Source: an uncultured Granulosicoccus sp.
GTDB lineage: Bacteria; Pseudomonadota; Gammaproteobacteria; Granulosicoccales; Granulosicoccaceae
Direction of reading: 5' to 3'
Length of the DNA stretch: 64,000 nt
NCBI GenBank assembly: GCA_947495035.1
Contig: CANLXI010000026.1
Coordinates: 28,236-92,235 of the forward strand
The translations under genes and the position numbers were made by a program. Shown piece after piece: positions 26,415 to 34,550 of the stretch. The notes below the pieces were generated by a model, which worked only from the letters and a program-made list of their open reading frames with translations, was not told where the DNA came from and did not search any database. The first letter of the stretch is position 1, and each line of letters opens with the position of its first letter.

Positions 26415-26462
26415 ATGGCACGGCGCGAACCCATCGACATCGATCTCGCCAGTTCATGTTGA
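26415..26462 (+). CDS. Possible 15-aa leader peptide coupled to the glycosyltransferase
   Basis: The short frame MARREPIDIDLASSC has a good ribosome site (CAGGAG, eight bases upstream of its ATG), whereas the glycosyltransferase ATG at 26456 has none of its own. Its stop codon overlaps that downstream start (ATGTTGA), the arrangement expected for translational coupling. It is too short to judge by codon use. Alternatively the arrangement marks a frameshift and the true protein starts here. Confidence 0.4.
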   Translation: MARREPIDIDLASSC

Positions 26463-27481
26463 GACCCGAGGTTTCCATCCTCATGCCGGTGCGCCAGTGG
26501 CGGCCCTCCACTGACGCCGCCATCGCCAGCATCCTGGCTCAGTCAATGAAATCATTCGAGCTGTTGCTGATCGGTCAGCAGGAGATCGGGCAACTGTCAG
26601 ACCAGCTACCTCGAGATCCGCGCATCCGGATCGTGCCACGACGCCGGGCCGGCATTGTCGGCGCCCTGAATACCGGCCTGGCAGAGGCGCGTGGACACTA
26701 TCTGGCCCGCATGGATGATGACGATATCGCCTATCCCGATCGACTGGCTGCGCAATTGACACATCTGCAGGGACCGACAGGAACCCAACTGTGCGGTGGT
26801 CGTATTCGTTTCGTCGACTCTGCAGGCAACACGGACACCATCGCTCGCGGCAACCGGGAATATGCACAGTGGCTCAATGCGCTGACCAGCCATGCCGATA
26901 TTCTGGCCGCCCGCTTCATCGAATGCCCTTTGCCACATCCGACCCTGATGGCACACCGGGATATCTGGCAACGCATCGGACCCTATCGAGACTTCGACGG
27001 TCCGGAAGACTACGATCTTGTCCTGCGGGCCACCCTGGCGGGAGTCCGGGTTGGCAAACCCGATGCGGTGCTACTGGACTGGCAGGAACATCCGGAGCGG
27101 CTGACGTATGCCGACTCGCGCTATCGTCGCGACGCATTCGCCGCTTGTCGAGCGCAAGCGGCCTGCGATGCACGCAGCGGTCTGGGGCTCGCCAACGGAC
27201 GGTCTGTCTGGCTATGCGGCACCGGGCGCAATGCTCGCCAATGGCATGACGCTCTCACCCGGGAAGGCGCCAGCGTTGAGGGCTTCGTGGATCTGCACCG
27301 ACACGGCCCCCAGCGATCGAAACGTGGCAAACCGGTCATCAGCTACGAGCAACTGCCAGAGCGCCGTTGTGATGCCTTGGTCATCGGCGCCGTGGCAGGT
27401 CCCGTGGCGCGTGCCGCCCTACTGGATTATTTCGGCAAGCAGCAATGGCGCAGTGGTCATGAATTCGTACTCGGCAGTTGA
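26456..27481 (+). CDS. Family 2 glycosyltransferase
   Basis: This 341-aa protein has a GT-A fold. The N-terminus VSILMPVRQW begins the nucleotide-sugar domain, the metal-binding acidic motif is ARMDDDDIAYPDRL near residue 85, and FDGPEDYDLVLRA is the acceptor-side motif near 180. The last 90 residues form a separate Rossmann-like segment beginning VWLCGTGRNARQW, similar to PglD-type N-terminal domains. No other polysaccharide genes are nearby, so the product is unknown. It is divergent from gmk, and a short upstream frame overlaps its start. Confidence 0.87.
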   Translation: MLRPEVSILMPVRQWRPSTDAAIASILAQSMKSFELLLIGQQEIGQLSDQLPRDPRIRIVPRRRAGIVGALNTGLAEARGHYLARMDDDDIAYPDRLAAQLTHLQGPTGTQLCGGRIRFVDSAGNTDTIARGNREYAQWLNALTSHADILAARFIECPLPHPTLMAHRDIWQRIGPYRDFDGPEDYDLVLRATLAGVRVGKPDAVLLDWQEHPERLTYADSRYRRDAFAACRAQAACDARSGLGLANGRSVWLCGTGRNARQWHDALTREGASVEGFVDLHRHGPQRSKRGKPVISYEQLPERRCDALVIGAVAGPVARAALLDYFGKQQWRSGHEFVLGS

Positions 27482-27492
27482 ACTGTCTGAGG

Positions 27493-27590
27493 ACTTTCAA
27501 CTTTCAACTTTCGACCTGCATCTGGCATCTGGCTTCTGGCTTCTGGCTTCTGGCTTCTGGCTTCTGGCTTCTGGCTTCTGGCTTCTGAGT
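27493..27590. repeat. Heptamer array, ACTTTCA to TCTGGCT
   Basis: Fourteen consecutive 7-bp slots are in one register: ACTTTCA twice, ACTTTCG, ACCTGCA, TCTGGCA, TCTGGCT eight times, TCTGAGT. The words change by small steps while the 7-bp spacing is held. It begins 12 bp after the glycosyltransferase stop. Confidence 0.95.
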
Positions 27591-27613
27591 TTGCGCTTTG
27601 CCATCTGTCAGCG

Positions 27614-27641
27614 GTTCGCCGTTCGCCGTTCGCCGTTCGCC
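27614..27641. repeat. Heptamer array, GTTCGCC x4
   Basis: Four perfect GTTCGCC units lie in the gap between the convergent glycosyltransferase and pldA genes. The sequence is unrelated to the arrays on either side, but the unit length is the same. Confidence 0.95.
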
Positions 27642-27652
27642 GTCAGTAGTAT

Positions 27653-27687
27653 GTGGTCCGTGGTCCGTGGTCCGTGGTCCGTGGTCC
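27653..27687. repeat. Heptamer array, GTGGTCC x5
   Basis: Five perfect GTGGTCC units end 28 bp before the pldA stop codon. The word is also the first seven bases of the 11-bp core GTGGTCCGACC found elsewhere between genes in this window. Confidence 0.95.
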
Positions 27688-27714
27688 ACAGCCTGACTGA
27701 CGTGAGCGGTCTGA

Positions 27715-28812
27715 TCAGAACAGGTTGGTCAGTGCGACACCCACGCCCAGTCGCTGCTGATAGTGATCGTAATCGATCAGGGAATCACCATAGCCGCTGA
27801 AGAACTGTACAAAGCCACGAAACTTGGCAAAGAACGGAAAAGTCCAGCCGATCGTCACGGCTCCCTTGCCGGTCGATGTATTGCCGCGTACGCGAATGGC
27901 ATATTCGTTCTTGCTGTCGCGCCATGACACGCCCATTTCACCGTGCCCCATGAAATCGAGAATGTCCGGGTTGTCATCGCCTTCCGGATCGTCCGGAGTC
28001 TCCTTGGATTTTTCCGGCAATCGGTACCAGGGCCTGATACTGGCCACCAACGGTCCGCGCTCGTAGATCAGCGTGGTATACAGGCGATTCCAGCTACGGG
28101 ACAATCCCTGCACCTGACCATTGGATTGATGCTCCAGACCGAACACGACGGCGGTGTTGCCACCGAATGGCCCCCACAGCAAGGGCACCAGATAGAAAAT
28201 CTCGGGCTGGTAATTCGTTTCGCGAAAAGGACTGGACAGATCACTGGAATACAGTTGCCACCAGGCTTCCAGTGTGATTCCCAATGACAGGGAATCGTCC
28301 TTCAGAAACAGGTCAGCCTCGTTCAGCTGACTCTTCAGACTGATCTGGAACTTCACCTCGGCCGGTTGCAGACCCTCTCGCAGAGGAACATCGTTTTCTC
28401 GATAGATGGCTTCATTGATACCGGTGGTATAGCTCACCGGCAGAATGAAATTGTGCTTGTGCGCGGTCAGCACATAGGGGTTGAAGGCATCAGCTCGCTC
28501 TTCCTTGACGCGTTCGGAAACCGCACCGCCGGTCCTGCCATCATCCTGCAAGGCGCTGCTGCGATCGGACGACAGATCGATATCGGGGGCGGCGGCACGC
28601 TCTGTACCGACCTCCGGACCTTCATCCGTTTCGTTCGATTTCGCATTGCCATCACTCTCCACACCATTGCCGGGAAGGCTGCGTTTCGAATCGGCCGCAT
28701 CGGGCAGATCGGCTGATCGGTCCTGCGCTCGCTCGATGCTGGCACAACCTGTGAGTACCAGACAGGCCGCACAGAGCAGAATAAACCGAAAGAAAGGACG
28801 ATACAGGGACAT
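27715..28812 (-). CDS. pldA: Outer-membrane phospholipase A1, lipoprotein form
   Basis: This 365-aa calcium-dependent outer-membrane lipase hydrolyses phospholipids that reach the outer leaflet. The catalytic His-Ser pair is seen in EHQSNG near residue 227, followed by SRSWNR, and the protein ends in TNLF as beta-barrel proteins do. Unlike E. coli PldA, the signal sequence ends in a lipobox, LVLTGC (Cys23 from this Met), and a Ser/Asp/Glu-rich linker of about 85 residues separates it from the barrel. The start at Met 28812 was preferred over an upstream in-frame GTG at 28824; neither has a clear ribosome site. Confidence 0.9.
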   Translation of the reverse strand: MSLYRPFFRFILLCAACLVLTGCASIERAQDRSADLPDAADSKRSLPGNGVESDGNAKSNETDEGPEVGTERAAAPDIDLSSDRSSALQDDGRTGGAVSERVKEERADAFNPYVLTAHKHNFILPVSYTTGINEAIYRENDVPLREGLQPAEVKFQISLKSQLNEADLFLKDDSLSLGITLEAWWQLYSSDLSSPFRETNYQPEIFYLVPLLWGPFGGNTAVVFGLEHQSNGQVQGLSRSWNRLYTTLIYERGPLVASIRPWYRLPEKSKETPDDPEGDDNPDILDFMGHGEMGVSWRDSKNEYAIRVRGNTSTGKGAVTIGWTFPFFAKFRGFVQFFSGYGDSLIDYDHYQQRLGVGVALTNLF

Positions 28813-28878
28813 GTTCGAAATCACGGGGCAGGGGTCAGGCAGCGGGCAATGGCTCGAAGGGTAACGTGTATACGCGCT

Positions 28879-30504
28879 TCATGGCGCATCCGCGAGTAAC
28901 AAGTCAGCGGCGCGCTCACCGACCATGATGGCCGTGGCGTTGGTATTGCCCGTGGGAATGGTTGGAAAAATCGATGCATCGGCAATCCGCAGTCTGCCGA
29001 TGCCATGAACACGCAGCTTGTGATCCACCACGGAGGAATCAATGCCTTTCCCCATCCGACAAGTACAGGCAGGATGAAAGACCGTCCAGGCATTGGCTCG
29101 AATGAACGCCATCAGCTGCTCGTCGCTGTGTACGGATCTGCCAGGATAGACCTCCTGCTCGATGATCGATGCCAGCGCCCTGGTGTCGCACAGTCTGCGC
29201 ATCAGATGCATGCCCTCGAGCATCAGTTCGCGATCGTGTTCGGTAGCCAGATAGTTCGGCTGAATGCGCGGCGCACAGTGAGCATCGGCATTGACGATAT
29301 CGATAGAACCGGTGCTCGTCGGCTTGCAGGGATTGAAACCGAGCAGAAATCCCGGAAACGGATCGGGGCTGATCAATGGACGTGTACCGGGAGGCGCTCG
29401 TGTGTAACTCACCGGAGAGAAATACAATTGCAAATCCGGCCCCTTGAGCGCTTCTGAACTGCGCACGAATCCGCCCGCCTGGTTCAAACTCAGCGACAGC
29501 GGCCCCTTGCCAGCTGCCAGAAACTGCAATGCTGCGCGCAACTTTCCATGCCATGGCCCCAGCGACTGGTTCAAGGTGGGAACCGTGGAACGACAGACGA
29601 TATCGGCGCCGAGATGATCACTCAGGTGTCGACCTACCGCCGGCATGTCCTGACGCACACTGACACCGGCTGCCTGCAGGGTATCCCGCGGCCCCAGACC
29701 CGAGAGCTGCATCAGCTGCGGTGAGTTGACGGCACCGGCACACAGAACCACTTCCGCCCTCGCCAGCGCCCGCCTGACGACCCCCTCGTGCAGGTATTCG
29801 ACTCCGCTTGCCCCGCTGCCGCTAAACAGTATCTGCCTGACCAGAGAGTGCGTCTGCACGATCAGATTGGCACGCTGCATCGCTGGTCGCAGATACGCTC
29901 TGGCAGCGGAGACACGCCATCCATGGTCCGTGGTGATCTGGTAGAGCGCTGCCCCTTCCATCTCACCCGCATTGTAATCATCGACACTCGGCAGGCCGAT
30001 TTCCTGCGCGGCCTGCAGATAACGCTCGCACAAGGGGTGTGCCAGGGCCGAGATATCGGTCACGGTCAGCGGACCATTGCTGCCGCGCCGCTCGTCGGGC
30101 TTGCCGCGCCAGTGCTCCATGCGACGAAACAGCGGCTCCACATCACGCCAGCCCCAGCCGGGAGCTGCCTCCTCCCATTCCCGGAAATCATTGGCATGGC
30201 CACGCACGTACACCATGGCATTGATGGAACTGGAACCACCGAGCACCCGGCCACGTGGCCAGTAGCTGACTCGTTCATCCAGCTGTGCAACAGGTTCCGT
30301 CAGATACTTCCAGTTGACCCGCTCATCGTAGTAGGTCTTGCCGTAACCGATCGGCAGCTGCACATACAAACGCCGATCGCTTCCCCCGGCTTCCAGTACG
30401 AGCACAGAGTGCCGCCCGGATTCGCTAAGACGATTGGCAAGCACCGAACCTGCCGACCCGGCCCCCACGATGATGTAGTCGAATTGCCTGTCAGGGGAGT
30501 TCAT
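28879..30504 (-). CDS. GMC-family FAD-dependent oxidoreductase (choline/alcohol dehydrogenase-like)
   Basis: This FAD enzyme has 541 aa from ATG 30504 and oxidises alcohols. The dinucleotide motif VGAGSAGSVLANRLSESG lies at the N-terminus. GMC signature 1 includes PRGRVLGGSSSINAMVYVRG, and signature 2 is GAVNSPQLMQLSGLGP. The active-site His lies in HPACTCRMG and the C-terminal motif is IPTGNTNATAIMVGERAADLLL. It resembles AlkJ and BetA equally, and no betaine genes are near, so an alkanol substrate is as likely as choline. An upstream GTG would overlap the divergent PAP2 gene and adds no conserved sequence. Confidence 0.93.
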   Translation of the reverse strand: MNSPDRQFDYIIVGAGSAGSVLANRLSESGRHSVLVLEAGGSDRRLYVQLPIGYGKTYYDERVNWKYLTEPVAQLDERVSYWPRGRVLGGSSSINAMVYVRGHANDFREWEEAAPGWGWRDVEPLFRRMEHWRGKPDERRGSNGPLTVTDISALAHPLCERYLQAAQEIGLPSVDDYNAGEMEGAALYQITTDHGWRVSAARAYLRPAMQRANLIVQTHSLVRQILFSGSGASGVEYLHEGVVRRALARAEVVLCAGAVNSPQLMQLSGLGPRDTLQAAGVSVRQDMPAVGRHLSDHLGADIVCRSTVPTLNQSLGPWHGKLRAALQFLAAGKGPLSLSLNQAGGFVRSSEALKGPDLQLYFSPVSYTRAPPGTRPLISPDPFPGFLLGFNPCKPTSTGSIDIVNADAHCAPRIQPNYLATEHDRELMLEGMHLMRRLCDTRALASIIEQEVYPGRSVHSDEQLMAFIRANAWTVFHPACTCRMGKGIDSSVVDHKLRVHGIGRLRIADASIFPTIPTGNTNATAIMVGERAADLLLADAP

Positions 30505-30520
30505 GCAGCGATGATATACA

Positions 30521-31357
30521 ATGAGGCGGCACCCTGATAGCAGCCAAGCGCCAGCCGCCGCGCCCAAGCCCATGCCCGCGCCTTCCATCCAGTTTCAGTC
30601 TGTCGATATCCTGAAGCGTTATCTGCTTGCGGTTATCCTGGCCCTTGGTCTGTTTGCAAGCCTGCTACTGAGCGTTGTCAACGTACCCGGACTTGCACAA
30701 TGGGATGCCAGCCTGGCGGCCGTCGTGCAGGGGCTGCGCAGCGACGGCACCGATCGGCTCATGGTGGTACTGACCATGCTCGGTGATCTGTCGCTGGCGC
30801 TATGGATGGTCGCGACCGTGATCGCCGGGCTGCTTTGTCTGCGTCGCTGGTGGCTGGCGTTACATCTGCTGTGCGTCGGTCTCAGTGCGATGCTCAGTGT
30901 GTCCCTGATCAAGTCGATTCTGGCTCGTGCACGACCCGATGTACCGAGCATCACACTCGACAGCTTCAGCTTCCCCAGTGGTCATGCCTGTACGGCTGCC
31001 GTAACCTGGGGATTGGTGGCCCTGATACTGGCCTACGGCCGTCGACCTCGCCAGCGCTGCCTGATTCATGCCGCTGGCTTCGTGATGGCATCGGCTGTCG
31101 CCATTTCGCGTGTGTATCTGCACGTACACTGGCCAAGTGATGTCATAGCCGGCATGGCTCTGGGTTATGGCCTGCTTACCGCCTTTGCATGGCAGCTTCA
31201 CACCGCACCGGTGCTGCGCCTGCCGACTTTTGCAAGACTGCTGGCCTTCTGCAGCGCCATCACTGCCATTCACGTACTCGGCAACTACCCTGGCCAGGCT
31301 ACGCTGTATTCGATCGCATCACGCCATGCGAGTATCGAACTTCATGCCGACCGATAG
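30521..31357 (+). CDS. PAP2-family membrane phosphatase
   Basis: This 278-aa integral membrane acid phosphatase has about six helices. All three motifs are present: KSILARARP, FPSGH and SRVYLHVHWPSDV. Such enzymes dephosphorylate undecaprenyl pyrophosphate, phosphatidic acid or phosphatidylglycerophosphate; which one cannot be told. Met at 30572 is an alternative start that removes a Pro/Ala-rich stretch. The 3' end overlaps the convergent MFS gene by 16 bp. Confidence 0.92.
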   Translation: MRRHPDSSQAPAAAPKPMPAPSIQFQSVDILKRYLLAVILALGLFASLLLSVVNVPGLAQWDASLAAVVQGLRSDGTDRLMVVLTMLGDLSLALWMVATVIAGLLCLRRWWLALHLLCVGLSAMLSVSLIKSILARARPDVPSITLDSFSFPSGHACTAAVTWGLVALILAYGRRPRQRCLIHAAGFVMASAVAISRVYLHVHWPSDVIAGMALGYGLLTAFAWQLHTAPVLRLPTFARLLAFCSAITAIHVLGNYPGQATLYSIASRHASIELHADR

Positions 31358-32520
31358 CCGCGCCGCAGTTTCCACATACCCAGAATACCGGCAAATGGTC
31401 CGAGCGCCAGAAAGCAGAACAGCAAGGGCCAGCCGACGCTCTCGGCAATCAGCGGGGTCAACTGCACCGTCACGATCGTCAGTGCAAAGCCCAAAGCGGT
31501 CTGCAGGGACATCAGACTGCCCGTGGCCTCCGGTGGCGCAAAGTCTGCCACCAGTGCAGAGAACTGTGCCGAGTCAGGAATGATGGCCAGACCCCAGAAA
31601 ATGAAAACGGCGGCGACCAGCAGGGCCGGACCACCGAAGACCACCGCTGCCAGCAAGGCGGCCAGACAACTACAGCCCATGGCCAGAATCGTCAGTTCAG
31701 CCTTGCCCAGACGATCGGCAAAGCGCCCGGCAAACGGGCACAGCAACGCACCGGATCCGATGGCAACGAACGCTGTCAGTTTCGACCATTCAAGCGCCTG
31801 CTCGGGACTCATGCGCAGCGCATAGGACGCAGCGGCGGCAGGTGCCACCCAGCCCCACATGGCATAGAGCTCCCACACATGACCCAGATAGCCGAGAAAG
31901 GCGCGCCGCAGGCGAATGTCAGTCCAGGCGAGCGTGATCTGTCGTGCATCGAACCGGGCCTGAGTCGTGTGATAGGGACCGAGCCGGGTCTGCAGAACCA
32001 GCAAGGAAGCCAGCACTGACAGACACGATGCCGCCAGTGTGGTCAGTTGCCAATTGGAACCGCCCAGCCAGGACAGCAGATGGGGGGCGGCAGATCCCAG
32101 CGTCAGCCCACCAACCAGTAGTCCAACCAGCCAGCCACGATCCTCCTTGCCCCAGCCCACCATGATCTTCATGCCGACCGGATAGACACCTGCCAGGCAG
32201 AAGCCGGTGAATATGCGCAAGAGTATGGCGGGTGTACTGCCGGGAGGCACCAGCAGCATTGCAGCATTGGCCACGGCAGCCAGCAGTGCGGCCACGGCGA
32301 AGACACGACGCGGGTCGAATCGATCGGCGATACCGGTCATCGCGACATACAGGGCTCCGGCGACAAAACCTGCTGGAACACCGGACACCAGCAGGGCCGT
32401 CTTGAAGGCACCAGCCTGTATTTCCGACTGCTGATCAGCCAGCGTTGCCGACGACACGAACCACAGTGTCATCGCCGCCACCTCGGCCAGGACCAACAGA
32501 ATGATCGACCGTCCTTTCAT
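31342..32520 (-). CDS. MFS transporter
   Basis: This 392-aa inner-membrane secondary transporter has about twelve predicted helices. ATG 32520 was chosen because AGAGGTG lies 7 bases upstream and the protein then begins directly with the first helix (GRSIILLVLAEVAAMTLWFV). The loop motif between helices 2 and 3 is DRFDPRRVF, and a second loop ADRLGKAELT lies in the C-terminal half, matching the typical D-R-x-G-R/K pattern. The substrate is unknown. It is convergent with the PAP2 gene. Confidence 0.9.
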   Translation of the reverse strand: MKGRSIILLVLAEVAAMTLWFVSSATLADQQSEIQAGAFKTALLVSGVPAGFVAGALYVAMTGIADRFDPRRVFAVAALLAAVANAAMLLVPPGSTPAILLRIFTGFCLAGVYPVGMKIMVGWGKEDRGWLVGLLVGGLTLGSAAPHLLSWLGGSNWQLTTLAASCLSVLASLLVLQTRLGPYHTTQARFDARQITLAWTDIRLRRAFLGYLGHVWELYAMWGWVAPAAAASYALRMSPEQALEWSKLTAFVAIGSGALLCPFAGRFADRLGKAELTILAMGCSCLAALLAAVVFGGPALLVAAVFIFWGLAIIPDSAQFSALVADFAPPEATGSLMSLQTALGFALTIVTVQLTPLIAESVGWPLLFCFLALGPFAGILGMWKLRRGYRSA

Positions 32521-32642
32521 TCCACACACCTCTGTCAAGTTCTCCATTCGATGCCCAGTGACCAGCCGCTGGGCGCTACCAATGATCCGCAAACACACAC
32601 TCACTGCGCCTGAAAACGGAGCGGTCATGGTAGTGCGAGATG

Positions 32643-32897
32643 ACTGAATCGCCCTTTCTGACAGTGAAAAGAGCTGTTTAGCTCACAGGAACATGCAAGC
32701 TGGAGGTGAAAAGACTGTGGAATCAGGAGCTTGTCGTGGTCCGACCCGGGTGTTCGGGTTTTCAAGCCGTAGCCATTCCGCAAGAACGACTAAACCGCCC
32801 TTTCTGATATCAAAAAGGGCGGTTTAGCTCAACGAGGCATGCGAATCGGAGGAGCCAAGTCTTGTAAATCAGGGACTTGGGGTGGTCCGACCCGGGT
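32643..32897. repeat. Duplicated 109-bp intergenic segment, offset 146 bp
   Basis: The sequences 32643-32751 and 32789-32897 align over their full length with no net insertion. Shared blocks include CGCCCTTTCTGA, GTTTAGCTCA, ATCAGG and GGTCCGACCCGGGT. Identity is roughly two thirds to three quarters by eye. They occupy most of the 411-bp gap between the MFS and lpd genes, in which I see no protein gene. Confidence 0.8.
32792..32825. terminator. Strong hairpin downstream of lpd
   Basis: A perfect 12-bp stem (AAACCGCCCTTT with AAAGGGCGGTTT) encloses a 10-base loop. It stands about 105 bp after the lpd stop on the minus strand. Only a short T run follows, so termination is probable but not certain. 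The corresponding place in the upstream duplicate has lost pairing. Confidence 0.6.
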
Positions 32898-32934
32898 TAT
32901 AAATCAGGGACTTGGGGTGGTCCGACCCGGGTTA
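32865..32934. repeat. 35-bp perfect tandem duplication at the lpd stop codon
   Basis: Two adjacent copies begin TAAATCAGGGACTTGGGG and end with GACCCGGGTTA. The second copy contains the lpd stop codon (bases 32932-32934). Each carries the core GTGGTCCGACC. The length, 35, is five times seven. Confidence 0.95.
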
Positions 32935-34368
32935 TTTGCGCTTGCGGTTGCCGATGTGGATGGCGCGGCCGTCGGCGCTGAGGGCGGCTTCGTGCATGGC
33001 CTCGGACAAGGTGGGGTGGGCGTGGATGGTGTGGGCGATGTCTTCGACGGTTGCATCGAATTCCATGGCCAGCACCGATTGTCCGAGCAGCTCGGACGCG
33101 CTGGGACCGATCAGGTGTGCGCCCAGTACGCGGTCGTTGCTCTTGTCACGAATGATCTTGACCAGACCGGTGGTATCACCCTTGGCCTTGGCACGACCAC
33201 TGGCGGCAAAGGGAAAGCTGCCAACCTGATAGTCGATGCCTTCGCTCTTGATCTGCTCCTCGGTCTTGCCAACCCAGGCCACTTCCGGGTGCGTGTAAAT
33301 GACATTCGGCATGACGTCGTAATTGACCGAAGCGTGTTCACCGGCAATGCGTTCCGCAACCATGACGCCCTCTTCCGAGCCCTTGTGAGCCAGCATCGGT
33401 CCGCGTACGACATCACCGATGGCGTAGACGCCCGGCACATTGGTTTCACAGTATTCATTGACGTGAATCAGACCGCGCTCATCCAGTTGCACATCGGCTT
33501 CGGAGGCACAGACATTGTCGGTATAGGCCCGTCGGCCAACGGCCACGATCAGCTTGTCGAAAGTCTTCTCATGATCGCCTTCACTGTCCTGATAGCTGAC
33601 GACAACCTTGCCTTTCTTGACTTCGCTTCCCATGACACGAGTGCTCAGGAGAATCTCGAGACCCTGCTTTTCGAAGGCGCGCTTGGCCTCTTTTGCCACG
33701 GCACCATCGACCATCGGCAGAAAGGTATCCTGCGCCTCGAGCAGGACCACTTCGGATCCCATGCGGCGCCATACACTGCCCAGCTCCAGACCGATGACAC
33801 CGGCACCGATGACACAGACGCTGGACGGAACGTCTTCCCAGTCCAGGGCGCCGGCAGAATCCACCACGATGTCGCCATCCAGCGGCGTGGCTGACAGTTC
33901 GATTGGTACGGAACCGGTTGCCAGAATGACGTTGCCGGCTTGAACCGTGGTCTTCTTGCCTTTCTGATCGGTGACTTGAACCTGCTTGTCTGCCAGAAGT
34001 TGACCTTCGCCCTGCAGCCAATCGATACCATTGTGCTTGAACAACATGGCTACACCGCCTGTCAGATCCTTGACGATCTGATCCTTGCGGGAAATCATCT
34101 TGGGCACATCGAGCGAAACCTCGCCGACATTGATACCAAGATCAAAGAAGTTGTGACGAGCGGTCTCGTACAGCTCGGTGCTTTCCAGCAGTGCCTTGGA
34201 AGGAATGCAGCCAACGTTCAGACAGGTGCCGCCCAATGCCGGCTTGTCCTGCTTGTTGATCCATTTTTCGACGCAAGCTGTCTTCAGCCCCAGCTGTGCT
34301 GCGCGAATGGCAGCTACGTAACCGGCGGGGCCACCACCAATCACAACTACATCATAGACATCGGCCAT
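32932..34368 (-). CDS. lpd: Dihydrolipoyl dehydrogenase (E3)
   Basis: This 478-aa FAD enzyme reoxidises dihydrolipoamide for the 2-oxoglutarate (and perhaps pyruvate) dehydrogenase complex. It has FAD-binding VVIGGGPAGYVAAIRAAQLG, the redox-active disulfide in GGTCLNVGCIPSKALL, the NAD-binding VIGAGVIGLELGSVW and the catalytic His in HAHPTLSEAMHEAAL. It lies downstream of sucA and sucB but is separated from sucB by an unrelated esterase gene. Confidence 0.98.
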   Translation of the reverse strand: MADVYDVVVIGGGPAGYVAAIRAAQLGLKTACVEKWINKQDKPALGGTCLNVGCIPSKALLESTELYETARHNFFDLGINVGEVSLDVPKMISRKDQIVKDLTGGVAMLFKHNGIDWLQGEGQLLADKQVQVTDQKGKKTTVQAGNVILATGSVPIELSATPLDGDIVVDSAGALDWEDVPSSVCVIGAGVIGLELGSVWRRMGSEVVLLEAQDTFLPMVDGAVAKEAKRAFEKQGLEILLSTRVMGSEVKKGKVVVSYQDSEGDHEKTFDKLIVAVGRRAYTDNVCASEADVQLDERGLIHVNEYCETNVPGVYAIGDVVRGPMLAHKGSEEGVMVAERIAGEHASVNYDVMPNVIYTHPEVAWVGKTEEQIKSEGIDYQVGSFPFAASGRAKAKGDTTGLVKIIRDKSNDRVLGAHLIGPSASELLGQSVLAMEFDATVEDIAHTIHAHPTLSEAMHEAALSADGRAIHIGNRKRK

Positions 34369-34550
34369 GGTGAATCCTGGGTTTTGGTTGAGTAACAGAC
34401 TCCACAGTATATCGCGCAGGAGTCATTTCTAGCGCACAAGCTATGAACTCGACGCCATGGAGACAAGGGCCAGGCAGACATCGGCAGGCAAAAGACCCGG
34501 CTGAAGCCGCTGACACCCTGCCCGAGATCGACCCGCCCTTGTATTCGGAA

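Noticed and set aside
34369..34550. Possible small gene or RNA between lpd and the esterase gene
   Set aside because: No frame with good codon use, no strong hairpin and no ribosome site could be seen.
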